38,761 bases of DNA. Source: Dysgonamonadaceae bacterium. Lineage in GTDB: Bacteria; Bacteroidota; Bacteroidia; Bacteroidales; Azobacteroidaceae. A model generated the notes under the pieces. It saw nothing but the letters and a program-made list of their open reading frames with translations, did no database searches and was not told where the DNA came from. The translations under genes and the position numbers were made by a program. The stretch spans positions 1-38,761 of the forward strand of contig JAITQA010000127.1 of assembly GCA_031289145.1 (NCBI GenBank). Direction: 5' to 3'. Shown here in pieces: positions 15,536-25,311 of the stretch (the stretch's first letter is position 1; each line of letters opens with the position of its first letter).

Positions 15536-17938
15536 ATGGATGATATTTTAACGTCTCCAATGGAGATAATTATTGATAATAAGCCGATTAGTGCAGAAGA
15601 TTTAATGAAGGAACAGGCGATTCTTCCGCTGAAAAACATGATGTTTTTGCCGGGAGTGCCGACTCCGGTCAATGTGGGGCGTTTGAAATCCCTGAAATTA
15701 ATTCAGGAAATTCATAAAAAAGATGGAATAATCGGTGTTTTCTGCCAAAAAGACGTAAACGAGAATGATCCCGGTTTCAACGATTTATTTCCGGTGGGTG
15801 TAGTTGCACGGGTAGTCAACCTGATGAAAGAAGAGGATAATACCACCATTTTGTTATTGGGACTGCATCGGGTTCATTTGGATGAAATAACGGCCCATGA
15901 ACCTTATCTGAAAGGCCGGTTTTCGCTATTGGAAGATATTGTTCCGTCGAATACCGACAAGGAATACAAAGAACAATTGAAAACAATCAAGGATGCAATT
16001 ATAAGGATGCTTTCCGATAAAATAGGCTTACCTGATTTTGTGCTGGATTCGCTTCGCAAAACGAAAGATCAGGGCTATTTGGTCAACATGGCTTTTTCGG
16101 CGGTAGAGGCCAGTCCGGAACAAAAGCAGGATGTGATTGCGACCAATGATGTGAAAGAACGCCTTAACAAACTCTTGTCGCTGATTGATCACGATATTCA
16201 GTTACTTGACATAAAGGCTTCTATCAGAAAGAAAACGCAGGTCGACATAGATCAACAGCAAAGGGAATATTTTCTGCAACAGGAAATGAAAAATATTCAG
16301 GAAGCCTTGGGCGGGAATATTCATGATATTGAGATAAAAGATATCAAGGAGAAGGCCGGAAAGATGAATTTTACGCGAGAGCAACGTGAAGTATTCGTGA
16401 AAGAATTGCAAAAATTAGAACGTTTGCATCCTCATTCACCGGACTATTCCACTCAAATGACTTATATACAGAATATACTGTCTCTCCCGTGGAACAGCTA
16501 TACCAAAGATAATTTCAATTTAGTGCGTGCCAAAAAAATTCTTGATAAGGAACATTTCGGTTTGGAAAAAGTGAAAGACCGTATCATTGAGCACCTTGCC
16601 GTTTTGAAATTGAAGGGCGATATGAAATCGCCTATCATCTGTCTTTATGGACCTCCGGGGGTAGGAAAAACTTCTTTGGGTAAATCCGTTGCGGAAGCCC
16701 TGAACCGGAAGTATGTCAGAATGTCATTAGGCGGTTTGCACGATGAAGCTGAGATACGCGGTCATCGGCGGACTTATATCGGCGCTTTGCCCGGTCGTAT
16801 CATCCAGAGTGTGCAGAAAGCCGGTTCGTCAAATCCGGTGATTATTTTGGATGAAATTGATAAAGTGGGTAGAGATTATAGTGGCGATCCGAGTGCAGCC
16901 CTTTTAGAAGTACTTGATCCGGAGCAAAATATAGCATTCCACGATAATTATTTGGATATTGATTTCGACTTGTCGAAGATGCTGTTTATAGCGACAGCGA
17001 ATGCTTTGAATACGGTTTCTCAGCCACTTTTAGACAGGATGGAGCTGATAGAGGTGAGTGGTTATATCATGGAAGAAAAAGTGGAGATAGCTCAAAAGCA
17101 TTTGATACCAAATCAATTGGAAGCTCACGGTATACCGAAAGCAAAGTTTGGTATTTCGAAAAAAGCCTTGGAAGTCATGATTGAGTCCTACACACGGGAA
17201 TCGGGTGTTCGGGAATTGAACAAGAAAATCGCCAAAATTATGCGGAAAATTGCACGGGCGATCGCTGAAGATTCGGTTTATCCGAAAAAATTGGAGCCGA
17301 AAGATTTGTTGGATTATCTGGGAACGGTTGAATACTCAAAAGACAAATACCAGGGGAATGATTATGCCGGTGTAGTGACCGGTTTGGCCTGGACGGCTGC
17401 CGGTGGAGACATTCTTTTCATAGAAACCAGTCTCAGCAAAGGAAAGGGTTCCAAGTTGACATTGACAGGGAATTTAGGGGATGTTATGAAAGAATCTGCC
17501 GTTTTGGCATTAGAATACATCAAGGCACATGCCGACCGTTTTGGTATTCCGGAAGCTGTTTTTGAAAAATGGAATGTACATATCCATGTGCCGGACGGCG
17601 CTATTCCTAAAGACGGGCCGAGCGCCGGCATTACGATGACGACTTCTTTGGTTTCGGCTTTTACGCAACGGAAAGTAAGGCCGAATATCGCCATGACCGG
17701 AGAGATGACGCTCCGTGGCAAAATTCTTCCCGTGGGTGGCATCCGGGAGAAAATTCTGGCTGCAAAGCGTGCCGGAATCAAGGACATTATCCTCTGTCGG
17801 GAAAACGAAAAAAATGTCAACGAAATCAATGAAACCTACCTGAAAGGGCTGAATTTTCATTATGTGGACGATATCATGGAAGCGCTTGATTTCGCCTTAT
17901 TGAAAGAAAAAGTAAAAAATCCGGTTGAAATAAAATAG
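15536..17938 (+). CDS. lon: ATP-dependent protease Lon (LonA)
   Basis: An 800-aa AAA+ serine protease that degrades misfolded and regulatory proteins. It has an N-terminal LAN substrate domain ([19 protein letters not shown]), a central helical region, Walker A GPPGVGKT at 372-379, Walker [12 protein letters not shown], and a C-terminal protease domain with Ser696 (DGPSAG) and Lys739 ([14 protein letters not shown]). The 43-residue Ser-Lys spacing is the same as in E. coli Lon. The frame is open from a TTG at 15521, but the in-frame ATG at 15536 is the more likely start. It converges with an HTH gene with only a 2-nt gap. Confidence 0.96.
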   Translation: MDDILTSPMEIIIDNKPISAEDLMKEQAILPLKNMMFLPGVPTPVNVGRLKSLKLIQEIHKKDGIIGVFCQKDVNENDPGFNDLFPVGVVARVVNLMKEEDNTTILLLGLHRVHLDEITAHEPYLKGRFSLLEDIVPSNTDKEYKEQLKTIKDAIIRMLSDKIGLPDFVLDSLRKTKDQGYLVNMAFSAVEASPEQKQDVIATNDVKERLNKLLSLIDHDIQLLDIKASIRKKTQVDIDQQQREYFLQQEMKNIQEALGGNIHDIEIKDIKEKAGKMNFTREQREVFVKELQKLERLHPHSPDYSTQMTYIQNILSLPWNSYTKDNFNLVRAKKILDKEHFGLEKVKDRIIEHLAVLKLKGDMKSPIICLYGPPGVGKTSLGKSVAEALNRKYVRMSLGGLHDEAEIRGHRRTYIGALPGRIIQSVQKAGSSNPVIILDEIDKVGRDYSGDPSAALLEVLDPEQNIAFHDNYLDIDFDLSKMLFIATANALNTVSQPLLDRMELIEVSGYIMEEKVEIAQKHLIPNQLEAHGIPKAKFGISKKALEVMIESYTRESGVRELNKKIAKIMRKIARAIAEDSVYPKKLEPKDLLDYLGTVEYSKDKYQGNDYAGVVTGLAWTAAGGDILFIETSLSKGKGSKLTLTGNLGDVMKESAVLALEYIKAHADRFGIPEAVFEKWNVHIHVPDGAIPKDGPSAGITMTTSLVSAFTQRKVRPNIAMTGEMTLRGKILPVGGIREKILAAKRAGIKDIILCRENEKNVNEINETYLKGLNFHYVDDIMEALDFALLKEKVKNPVEIK

Positions 17939-17940
17939 TT

Positions 17941-18897
17941 TTACAAGGTATCCACAATTTTGCGCTGGTCGTCAAAATAGTGGATACGTTCCATCACATC
18001 ACTCATAGAAATCATGGTGGACGTCCGTTTCAGGAAATACACCCATCTTTTCATGTTTGCGAAAAGCGCTTCATCGAAAGAGAAGGCTTCGCTCATGGAA
18101 AAGGCACGTAAAGTGGTGATTTTGTATGTTTTGGAATCAATGTAATTATAATTTACGTCAAAGTGGATATTCGCCAAGTAAATTTCCACTTTTTTCCCGG
18201 TATCAAATGCCCCTTGGTCGGCATATCTTTCCAGATCATTCAAAAATACATGCAAATTCTCTTTCAGCAGCTTTACCTCTTTTTCTGAAAGCAGCTTTAT
18301 ATCATAAAAATAACGAATATTTTCCACAAACTGTTGAAAGATGTATTTATCAAGAATATAGATCGTTTTAGGTGAATTTTGTACACTTTCAACAAAAAAG
18401 CGGTTCACATCTATTAACCTTTCCGGTATAATGATTTCGTCATAAGTAGGAAATTTTTGATAATCATCAAATTGGCAGGTCCATTGCAGTATTTGAAATT
18501 TGTAAATTTGTTCGTAACTGACATAAAGCGATGCAGGAATTGTATTTCCGACAGCGCCGATTTCGGAATCGGGATCAGTTTCCGTATAGCGGAGTGCCGC
18601 AATATAATTGTCCAGCATTTTATACTCCTCTGCTTTGAGATTTGTAAAATTGATTGTGTTGACTACTTTACTGAGGGAAGAAGTGCTTCCTACAATGCTA
18701 TCCAAGGAAAGGCCTAATTGGAGTGATATTTTCGTTATTTCCTGAAATGAAAAAGGTACAGCGCCTCTTAATCTGCGGTAAACAGCCTCTTTCTCTATTT
18801 CGAGTATTGCTGCAAGTGTTTCTGCTAATTTCCCTCTCTGGGGGATGATGTCTTGAATTTCGGGTATAAATTTTTTTAAAAAAGCGTCTTCTTTCAT
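17941..18897 (-). CDS. Helix-turn-helix regulator of a Bacteroidales-specific type
   Basis: A 318-aa protein. Residues about 17-70 form an XRE/BetR-like helix-turn-helix (IIPQRGKLAETLAAILEIEKEAVYRRLRGAVPFSFQEITKISLQLGLSLDSIVG). The remaining roughly 240 residues have no recognised domain; they are rich in aromatic and charged residues and look alpha-helical (VNRFFVESVQNSPKTIYILDKYIFQQFVENIRYFYD). Paralogous families of such HTH-plus-helical proteins are common in Bacteroidales, and few have assigned roles. It lies downstream of gdhA, separated by a terminator, and no good promoter element was found in the 33 nt between. Confidence 0.7.
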   Translation of the reverse strand: MKEDAFLKKFIPEIQDIIPQRGKLAETLAAILEIEKEAVYRRLRGAVPFSFQEITKISLQLGLSLDSIVGSTSSLSKVVNTINFTNLKAEEYKMLDNYIAALRYTETDPDSEIGAVGNTIPASLYVSYEQIYKFQILQWTCQFDDYQKFPTYDEIIIPERLIDVNRFFVESVQNSPKTIYILDKYIFQQFVENIRYFYDIKLLSEKEVKLLKENLHVFLNDLERYADQGAFDTGKKVEIYLANIHFDVNYNYIDSKTYKITTLRAFSMSEAFSFDEALFANMKRWVYFLKRTSTMISMSDVMERIHYFDDQRKIVDTL

Positions 18898-18929
18898 AAC
18901 GTCTTTCGTACAATAATCTATAAGTTCTT

Positions 18930-18977
18930 AAAAAAGATGTGCCAAAAGTCCGTTTTAAGGCGCTTCTGACACATCTT
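18930..18977 (-). terminator. Intrinsic terminator of gdhA
   Basis: AAGATGTG (18934-18941) pairs with CACATCTT (18970-18977); the stem continues inward with mismatches and G-T pairs to a loop around 18951-18958. On the reverse strand the stem is followed by a T-run (A-run 18930-18935 as given). Confidence 0.75.
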
Positions 18978-18989
18978 CGTTGGTTTTTT

Positions 18990-20324
18990 TTATACAATTC
19001 CTTGCGCCATCATGGCTCTTGCTACTTTCATAAAGCCGGCAATGTTAGCTCCTTTGACATAGTTGATGTAGCCATTGGCTTGTTTGCCGTAGATAACGCA
19101 TTGATCATGAATTGCATCCATAATTTGGTGCAATTTGGCGTCTACTTCCACTTCCGTCCATTGCAAGTGCATGGCGTTCTGGGTCATTTCCAATCCGGAA
19201 GTAGCTACACCTCCTGCATTTACAGCTTTTCCGGGTCCGAACATGATGCCTTTCTCAATAAATAAGTCTACCGCTTCAGCCGTACATCCCATATTGGAAA
19301 TTTCGGCTACGCAAGTAACGCCGTTGTTGATCAGTGTTTTTGCATCTTCTTCGTTCAACTCGTTCTGGATCGCGCACGGCAGTGCAATATCCACTTTTTG
19401 CTGCCATGGACGTTTATTCGGGAAAAATTCCGCGCCGTATTTTTCGGCATAAGGGGCGACAATGTCTTCTCCGCTTGCCCGCAGTTCCAACATATAGTCG
19501 ATTTTTTCACCGGAGATACCGTTCGGGTCATAGATGTAGCCGTCCGGTCCGGATATTGTAACGACTTTGGCGCCGAGTTCGCTTGCTTTTAGTGCAGCGC
19601 CCCAGGCAACATTGCCGAATCCTGAGATGGCAACGGTTTTGTCTTTGATGCTTAAACCTTTTTCTTTCAACATATCGACTACAAAGTAGATACCGCCGAA
19701 TCCGGTAGCTTCGGGACGAATCAGCGAACCGCCGTAATCTAAGCCTTTACCGGTAAAGGTGCCGGTATTTTCCAGCGCTAATTTTTTATACATCCCGTAC
19801 ATATACCCTATTTCACGGGAGCCGACGCCTATATCTCCTGCGGGGACGTCGGTATCCGGTCCGATATGTCTCCACAATTCCAGGATAAACGCCTGGCAAA
19901 AACGCATTACTTCTGCATTGGACTTGCCCCGGATGCTAAAATCGGATCCGCCTTTACCACCGCCCATAGGCAATGTAGTCAGTGCATTTTTAAAAGTTTG
20001 TTCAAATCCTAAGAATTTTAGGGTTGAAAGCGTCACGGATGCGTGAAAGCGAATGCCGCCTTTGTACGGGCCAATGGCGTTGTTAAATTGTACCCGATAC
20101 CCCAAATTTAGTTGTACTTTGCCGTTGTCGTCCACCCAAGGCACTTTAAAAGTAAAGATGCGATCCGGTTCGACAAGACGTTCAATCAGCGATGCTTTTT
20201 CAAATTCCGGATGCTCGTTGTAGACATCTTCGATAGAAAGAAGCACTTCTTTTACCGCTTGTAAGTATTCATTTTCACCTGGGTGTTTGACCTCAAGAGC
20301 CTGAAGGATACTTTCTGTTTTCAT
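18990..20324 (-). CDS. gdhA: Glutamate dehydrogenase (hexameric, NADP-type)
   Basis: A 444-aa enzyme interconverting 2-oxoglutarate plus ammonia and glutamate. It has GGIRFH, LPMGGGKGGSDF with the catalytic-site lysine, PAGDIGVGSREIGYMYG and a Rossmann segment (AISGFGNVAWGAALKASELGAKVVTISG). Length and sequence match the small hexameric GdhA common in Bacteroidales. The frame is open to 20585, but upstream codons overlap the divergent gene and have no family similarity; ATG at 20324 (MKTESILQALEVK) lies about 57 nt after the predicted transcript start. A terminator follows the stop. Confidence 0.95.
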   Translation of the reverse strand: MKTESILQALEVKHPGENEYLQAVKEVLLSIEDVYNEHPEFEKASLIERLVEPDRIFTFKVPWVDDNGKVQLNLGYRVQFNNAIGPYKGGIRFHASVTLSTLKFLGFEQTFKNALTTLPMGGGKGGSDFSIRGKSNAEVMRFCQAFILELWRHIGPDTDVPAGDIGVGSREIGYMYGMYKKLALENTGTFTGKGLDYGGSLIRPEATGFGGIYFVVDMLKEKGLSIKDKTVAISGFGNVAWGAALKASELGAKVVTISGPDGYIYDPNGISGEKIDYMLELRASGEDIVAPYAEKYGAEFFPNKRPWQQKVDIALPCAIQNELNEEDAKTLINNGVTCVAEISNMGCTAEAVDLFIEKGIMFGPGKAVNAGGVATSGLEMTQNAMHLQWTEVEVDAKLHQIMDAIHDQCVIYGKQANGYINYVKGANIAGFMKVARAMMAQGIV

Positions 20325-20373
20325 ATTGGTAGAATTTTTTATAAATAATAGTATATAACATGTAGTTATTTTG

Positions 20374-20381
20374 TACTTTTG
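20374..20381 (+). promoter_or_regulatory. -7 element for the REC/PEP-binding gene
   Basis: TACTTTTG is an exact TAnnTTTG match, 40 nt before the ATG at 20422. No clear TTG was seen at the -33 position. It lies 6 nt from the opposing gdhA element. Confidence 0.4.
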
Positions 20382-20387
20382 TCGGTG

Positions 20388-20395
20388 CAAAATTA
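20388..20395 (-). promoter_or_regulatory. -7 element of gdhA
   Basis: The reverse strand reads TAATTTTG, an exact TAnnTTTG match, with transcript start near 20381 and a leader of about 57 nt. Confidence 0.55.
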
Positions 20396-20421
20396 CAAAA
20401 TAAAATATAAACAAACAAAGA

Positions 20422-23397
20422 ATGGGACACTTTATTGATATAGATCGCTTGGTTTTTAAAGACACCTCTTTTGCCAGCTTAATGAATAAACGGATACTCA
20501 ATGTCTTACTAATTGCTACAAAATATGACGCTTTTATGCTGGAAGACGATGGTAGAATTGACGAACAGATATTTAACGAATACACTTCTCTTAGCCTCCG
20601 TTATCCGCCCCGGTTCACTCAGGTCACCACTGAAGAAGAGGCCTTGTCTGCCATCGCTCAGATGCATTTTGATTTGGTGATTTGCATGCCGAATATGGAT
20701 GACAAAGATATTTTTTCCACAGCCAACCGGATTAAAAGACTGCATCCTGAGATTTCCATCGTGGTGCTTACGCCGTTTTCGCGGGAAGTTACCAAAAGAA
20801 TGTCGCACGAAGATTTGAGTTCTTTCGATTATGTGTTCAGTTGGCTGGGAAATTCCGAATTGTTGCTGGCCATTATCAAATTGATAGAAGATAAAATGAA
20901 CGCCGAGGATGATATTGAATCGGTAGGAGTTCAGACCATTTTATTGGTAGAGGATTCGGTTCGCTTTTATTCGTCGGCTTTGCCGCATTTGTATAAATTC
21001 GTTTTACAGCAATCCAAGGAATTTTCGAAAGAAGCGCTGAATGCCCACCAGCAAACACTTCGTATGCGAGGGCGTCCGAAAGTCCTTTTGGCGCGTTCAT
21101 ACGAGGAGGCTGAAAGTCTGTTTAATAAATACCGGAACCATTTGTTGGGGATTGTTTGCGACATGAGTTTTGACAGGGGAGGGGAGAAAGACAGGTATGC
21201 CGGTTATAAATTCGGATGTATGGTACGGAATATTGACCGTTTTGTGCCGATTATTTTTGATTCTTCCGAGGTTTCCAACAAAATATATGCCGATGAACTC
21301 AATTGTAGTTTCATTGATAAAAATTCGAAAACTTTTCCACAGGATTTGCGGAAAGAAATCATGAATAATTTCGGCTTCGGCGATTTTATCATTCTGAATC
21401 CCAAGACCAAAAAGGAGCTTACACGCATCAACTCGCTGAAAGACTTGCAGAAGAAGATTTTTTATATTCCCGAAGATTCTTTGATATACCATTTGTCGCA
21501 TAATCATTTCTCCCGTTTTTTCTATTCGCGGGCGATTTTCCCGATAGCTGAATTTCTGAAAGGGGTTGATGTATCGGATTATGTAGATATGAACGAAGCG
21601 CGGCAAACGATATTTGATGCGATTGTCAAGTACCGGAAAATGAAAAATTCGGGGGTGGTAGCCGTTTTTGAGCGGGACCGATTCGATGAATATTCGAATT
21701 TTGCGCGTATCGGTGAAGATTCTTTGGGTGGAAAAGGACGTGGTCTGGCTTTTATGGGACAGATGATTAAGCGGCATGCCGGCGAATTGGACGACCTATT
21801 TAAAAATGCCTTAGTAAGGATTCCAAAAACAGTAGTGCTTTGCGCCGATATATTCGATGAATTTATGGAGACCAACGATTTATACGAAATTGCTTTGCAA
21901 GACCTGCCTGATGAGGATATACTCAGGTATTTTCTTCGGGCAAGCCTTCCCAAACGTTTGATAGAAGATATGTTTACCTTTTTTGACGTTGTGAAAACCC
22001 CGATAGCCGTCCGGTCTTCAAGTTTGCTGGAAGATTCTCATTATCAACCTTTTGCCGGAATATACAGTACCTATATGATACCCAAAATGGCCGACCCTTA
22101 CGAAATGCTGGAACGGGTGGGGAACGCTGTCAAAGGCGTATATGCATCGGTTTTTTTCAAGGAGAGTAAAGCATATATGACCGCTACGCAGAATTTGATT
22201 GACCAGGAGAAAATGGCGATTGTGCTTCAGGAAGTGATAGGGCAAACTTACGGAAATCATTTTTATCCGACTATTTCAGGGGTAGCCCGGTCTTTGAATT
22301 TTTATCCGATTCGAGAGGAAAAGGCGGAAGATGGGATTGCAAATGTAGCTTTGGGGCTTGGGAAATACATTGTAGACGGAAATATGACCCTCCGTTTTTC
22401 ACCCAAGTATCCGCACAATATTTTACAAACCAGCAGTTTGGAATTTGCATTAAAAGAAACGCAAACCAAATTTTACGCCTTGGATTTACAGTCCATGCCG
22501 AACGATCAGCTCTCGACGGACGATGCGTATAATCTGTTGAAATTGACGGTCAAAGACGCCGATGCCGATGGCGCTTTGCCATACATTTCCTCGACATACG
22601 ATTCTCAGGATCAGACGCTGATGGATGGCTATTATCCCGGTTCCGGGCGAAAACTCATTACTTTTTCGGGTGTTTTGCAAAATGATGTCTTCCCCTTAGC
22701 CGGTATTTTGGATTACATGCTGAAACTGGGACAAGCTGAGATGGGCAGACCGGTTGAGATTGAATTTGCAGCAAATATAGAAAAAACAGCGAAAGGTATT
22801 GTCGGGAATTTTTTCCTTTTGCAGTTGCGGCCGATTGTGGATAACAAAGAAATCATGGAAGAAAATTTGGCCGAAATTAATGAAAAAAACTGCCTGCTTC
22901 GGTCAGTTCACGCCTTGGGACATGGGATTGCGAATGATATTTTCGACGTGATTTATGTAAAAACACGGGAGTTTGACGCCGCCAATAACCACCAGATTGC
23001 TGAAGAAATTGAAAAAATAAATGAACAGATGACGGAAGAAAACAGAACGTTTGTGTTGGTTGGCCCCGGACGCTGGGGTTCCAGCGATCCCTGGTTAGGT
23101 ATTCCCGTAAAATGGACGCATATCTCCAATGCCCGTGTTATTGTCGAGTCCGGTTTGGAAAATTACAGGATAGAACCCAGCCAGGGAACGCATTTCTTCC
23201 ACAATCTCACCTCTTTTGGGGTGGGATACTTTACCGTCAATCCGTTTATTGAGGGAGAGGGCATTTTTGATGAAACTTTTCTTGATGCTCAACCGGCATT
23301 TCAGGAAACGAAACTGCTCCGCCATGTCCGGTTCGAAAAACCGGTAATTGTAAAAATTGACGGTAAAAAGAATATCGGGGTAGTGCTGAAACCTTGA
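20422..23397 (+). CDS. Two receiver-like domains fused to a PEP/pyruvate-binding ATP-grasp module
   Basis: A 991-aa protein. Residues about 24-160 and 170-320 resemble response-regulator receiver folds (NVLLIATKYDAF ... DLVICMPNMDD; TILLVEDSVRFY ... GIVCDMSFDRGG). From about 427 there is a PPDK_N-type nucleotide-binding domain: FARIGEDSLGGKGRG (427-441), TPIAVRSSSLLEDS (526-539) and PFAGIYSTYM. A C-terminal block holds VLVGPGRWGSSDPW (from about 878) and QGTHFFHNLTSFGVGYF. The swivelling phosphohistidine domain (GGxxSHxAI) and the PEP-binding barrel of PEP synthase or PPDK are not visible, so it is unlikely to be either enzyme despite common database naming. It could be a phosphotransfer or regulatory ATP-grasp protein. 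It is divergent from gdhA. Confidence 0.8.
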   Translation: MGHFIDIDRLVFKDTSFASLMNKRILNVLLIATKYDAFMLEDDGRIDEQIFNEYTSLSLRYPPRFTQVTTEEEALSAIAQMHFDLVICMPNMDDKDIFSTANRIKRLHPEISIVVLTPFSREVTKRMSHEDLSSFDYVFSWLGNSELLLAIIKLIEDKMNAEDDIESVGVQTILLVEDSVRFYSSALPHLYKFVLQQSKEFSKEALNAHQQTLRMRGRPKVLLARSYEEAESLFNKYRNHLLGIVCDMSFDRGGEKDRYAGYKFGCMVRNIDRFVPIIFDSSEVSNKIYADELNCSFIDKNSKTFPQDLRKEIMNNFGFGDFIILNPKTKKELTRINSLKDLQKKIFYIPEDSLIYHLSHNHFSRFFYSRAIFPIAEFLKGVDVSDYVDMNEARQTIFDAIVKYRKMKNSGVVAVFERDRFDEYSNFARIGEDSLGGKGRGLAFMGQMIKRHAGELDDLFKNALVRIPKTVVLCADIFDEFMETNDLYEIALQDLPDEDILRYFLRASLPKRLIEDMFTFFDVVKTPIAVRSSSLLEDSHYQPFAGIYSTYMIPKMADPYEMLERVGNAVKGVYASVFFKESKAYMTATQNLIDQEKMAIVLQEVIGQTYGNHFYPTISGVARSLNFYPIREEKAEDGIANVALGLGKYIVDGNMTLRFSPKYPHNILQTSSLEFALKETQTKFYALDLQSMPNDQLSTDDAYNLLKLTVKDADADGALPYISSTYDSQDQTLMDGYYPGSGRKLITFSGVLQNDVFPLAGILDYMLKLGQAEMGRPVEIEFAANIEKTAKGIVGNFFLLQLRPIVDNKEIMEENLAEINEKNCLLRSVHALGHGIANDIFDVIYVKTREFDAANNHQIAEEIEKINEQMTEENRTFVLVGPGRWGSSDPWLGIPVKWTHISNARVIVESGLENYRIEPSQGTHFFHNLTSFGVGYFTVNPFIEGEGIFDETFLDAQPAFQETKLLRHVRFEKPVIVKIDGKKNIGVVLKP

Positions 23398-23413
23398 AAT
23401 TTCAGAATTTCAA
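23394..23413. other. Palindrome spanning two convergent stop codons
   Basis: TTGAAATT, loop TCAG, AATTTCAA gives a perfect 8-bp hairpin that contains the TGA of the forward gene (23395-23397) and the TGA of the reverse TonB gene (23402-23404). There is no T-run, so terminator activity in either direction would be weak. Confidence 0.6.
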
Positions 23414-25276
23414 ATCAATACCACCCAATACCACGATACCCGGCATCGGAAATCCTAAGTAAGTTTCGTAGGATGCATCCGTCAGGTTATCGCCGTTGAC
23501 AAACAAATTGATTTTTGGCGTCACTTTGTAAGCTATTTTACAGTTCAACAAGGCGTAGTTTTCCGTAGTTTCCGCATTGTTGGCCAAGTAAAGTCCGCTG
23601 ATATACTGAAAATCAGGTGCAACCGTAAATTTTCCGCTCGTCCAATTGGCGCCGACAAAAGCCTTGTGTTTCGGAGAGCTTGTGATTTTGACATCGGAAT
23701 CCAAGAAACTGTAATTTCCGTTCAAGCGCAAATCCGGTAAAATCCGGTATGAAAATGACAAGTCAACACCTTTGTTGATAAATTGGTCGGTATTCACATT
23801 CAATGGTTTGCCGTCAATCATGCTGGTTGTAATGGCATTGTCGCCTTTTGCAAAGAAAACGCTTGCTTCAAAATGAAACTTGCCGCCTGCAACCGTTTGC
23901 AAGTAAGAAATATCGTAATTGGTTAGCCGTTCGGGTTTTAAGTCGGGATTGGCCGGGGCGTACATATACAGTTCCCGGAGGTTGGGGCTTCTGAAACCCT
24001 TGGCTGCAGATGCTTTCAGGGTCGCCTGTTCGTTGAATTGATAGGCAAGTCCTCCTTGTGGCACCCATTCATTTCCATAGCCTTCGTTGTTTTCCAAACG
24101 AATACCGGCATTCAAGGTCAGTCGGTCGAAAAGCGTTTGTTGCGCTACCGCATAGCCGGCGAATTCATTCACTTTCTTGTCGATAATTTCTGCAACAGAG
24201 CCGTCATTGTTGGCATTCCATGCGTGTCCGCCCCATTGTTTGGCATCTGCTCCTACCGTCAACAAGTTTCCTTCGGTCAAACTGAAAGATTCAAACAGGG
24301 CAAAGCCTAAATTGTAATCGTCCGAGCGGAATAAATAAGTCCGGGGCTGGGTATCGCTTCGGTAACCATCGTTAATTTCATGTCTTCCGTTGTTGTAATA
24401 TGCTTGTATGGAGCCACTTGTACTTCCGTAGCGATTATTGGCGGAAACGGAATAAGTGGTACGTAAGGCTTTTGCCCAATTGTCGAACATCGGGGTTTGC
24501 AAAGCGCCCGGGTTTACGGTTTTGAAATCCGCCACAATGGCATCGCCCGACACATTCCAATGCGGATTCAGTTCATAAGCCAAGCGGATATAGCCGTTGG
24601 TGATATAGAAATCGGAATTTTCCCGTTGTCCGTCCGTCCGGTCGTGGTTGAGTGATGCGTAGACATTGAGTTTGTCCTTTTTAAAACCGGCGCTTCCCAA
24701 GTATTTTTGGGTATTGTAAGAACCGTATAACAACCGTCCGCGACCGTGAAATCCATCTTCTCCGGCTTTTCGGGTAATCACGTTTATCACGCCTCCCATG
24801 GCATTGGTGCCGTACAGCAGGGAACCCGGCCCGCGAATCACTTCCACTCTTTCGGCGTCCGACGCCACATAAGCATCCGGAATGTGGTGTCCGAAAATTG
24901 CCGCCCACATAGGCTGCCCGTCAAAGAGCAGCAAGACCCGGTTGCCGCCGCCTATGCCGTGAATGTTGACCGTTCCGGCCGACCCCGAAGAGATGCCGAA
25001 ACCGGTGACGCCTTTTTCGGTTACAAATAAGCCCGGAACCTGTTCGGACAGAATGGATAAAACACCTGTTTCCACGCTTTCTTCTAATGTTTTACTGTTA
25101 ACAACCGAGATATTAAATGGAATCTGGTTCCGTGTCACTTCGGTTTTTGTTGCAGATATTACCACCTCTTTCAGGGGTAAGGTATCATTCAATCTGGGTT
25201 TTGAATCGGCGTAAGCTGCCAATGCGCAACTTGCCAATCCGAAAACGAGCAGAGGTAAAGTAGCAAATCTATTCAT
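23402..25276 (-). CDS. TonB-dependent outer membrane receptor
   Basis: A 624-aa receptor: signal peptide (residues 1-23, ALAAYA), a short linker with a TonB-box-like EVVISATKTEV, a plug domain (about 40-150) with VNIHGIGGGNRVLLLFDGQPMW and ERVEVIRGPGSLLYGTNAMGGVINVITRK, and a 22-strand-type barrel ending in GGIDLKF with terminal Phe. Length and organisation are those of BtuB/CirA-like vitamin or siderophore receptors; it lacks the N-terminal carboxypeptidase-regulatory domain of SusC proteins. The substrate is unknown. It is divergent from a PstS-like gene and has a 21-bp-spaced direct repeat over its promoter, suggesting regulated expression. Confidence 0.92.
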   Translation of the reverse strand: MNRFATLPLLVFGLASCALAAYADSKPRLNDTLPLKEVVISATKTEVTRNQIPFNISVVNSKTLEESVETGVLSILSEQVPGLFVTEKGVTGFGISSGSAGTVNIHGIGGGNRVLLLFDGQPMWAAIFGHHIPDAYVASDAERVEVIRGPGSLLYGTNAMGGVINVITRKAGEDGFHGRGRLLYGSYNTQKYLGSAGFKKDKLNVYASLNHDRTDGQRENSDFYITNGYIRLAYELNPHWNVSGDAIVADFKTVNPGALQTPMFDNWAKALRTTYSVSANNRYGSTSGSIQAYYNNGRHEINDGYRSDTQPRTYLFRSDDYNLGFALFESFSLTEGNLLTVGADAKQWGGHAWNANNDGSVAEIIDKKVNEFAGYAVAQQTLFDRLTLNAGIRLENNEGYGNEWVPQGGLAYQFNEQATLKASAAKGFRSPNLRELYMYAPANPDLKPERLTNYDISYLQTVAGGKFHFEASVFFAKGDNAITTSMIDGKPLNVNTDQFINKGVDLSFSYRILPDLRLNGNYSFLDSDVKITSSPKHKAFVGANWTSGKFTVAPDFQYISGLYLANNAETTENYALLNCKIAYKVTPKINLFVNGDNLTDASYETYLGFPMPGIVVLGGIDLKF

Positions 25277-25303
25277 AATCGTAACACTATTTTTTTAACG
25301 AAA

Positions 25304-25311
25304 CAAAGGTA
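25304..25311 (-). promoter_or_regulatory. -7 element of the TonB receptor gene
   Basis: The reverse strand reads TACCTTTG, an exact TAnnTTTG match; leader about 21 nt to the ATG at 25276. It lies inside the first copy of the direct repeat. Confidence 0.55.

Noticed and set aside
20325-20585. N-terminal extension of gdhA
   Set aside because: These codons overlap the divergent gene and both promoters and have no resemblance to glutamate dehydrogenase.
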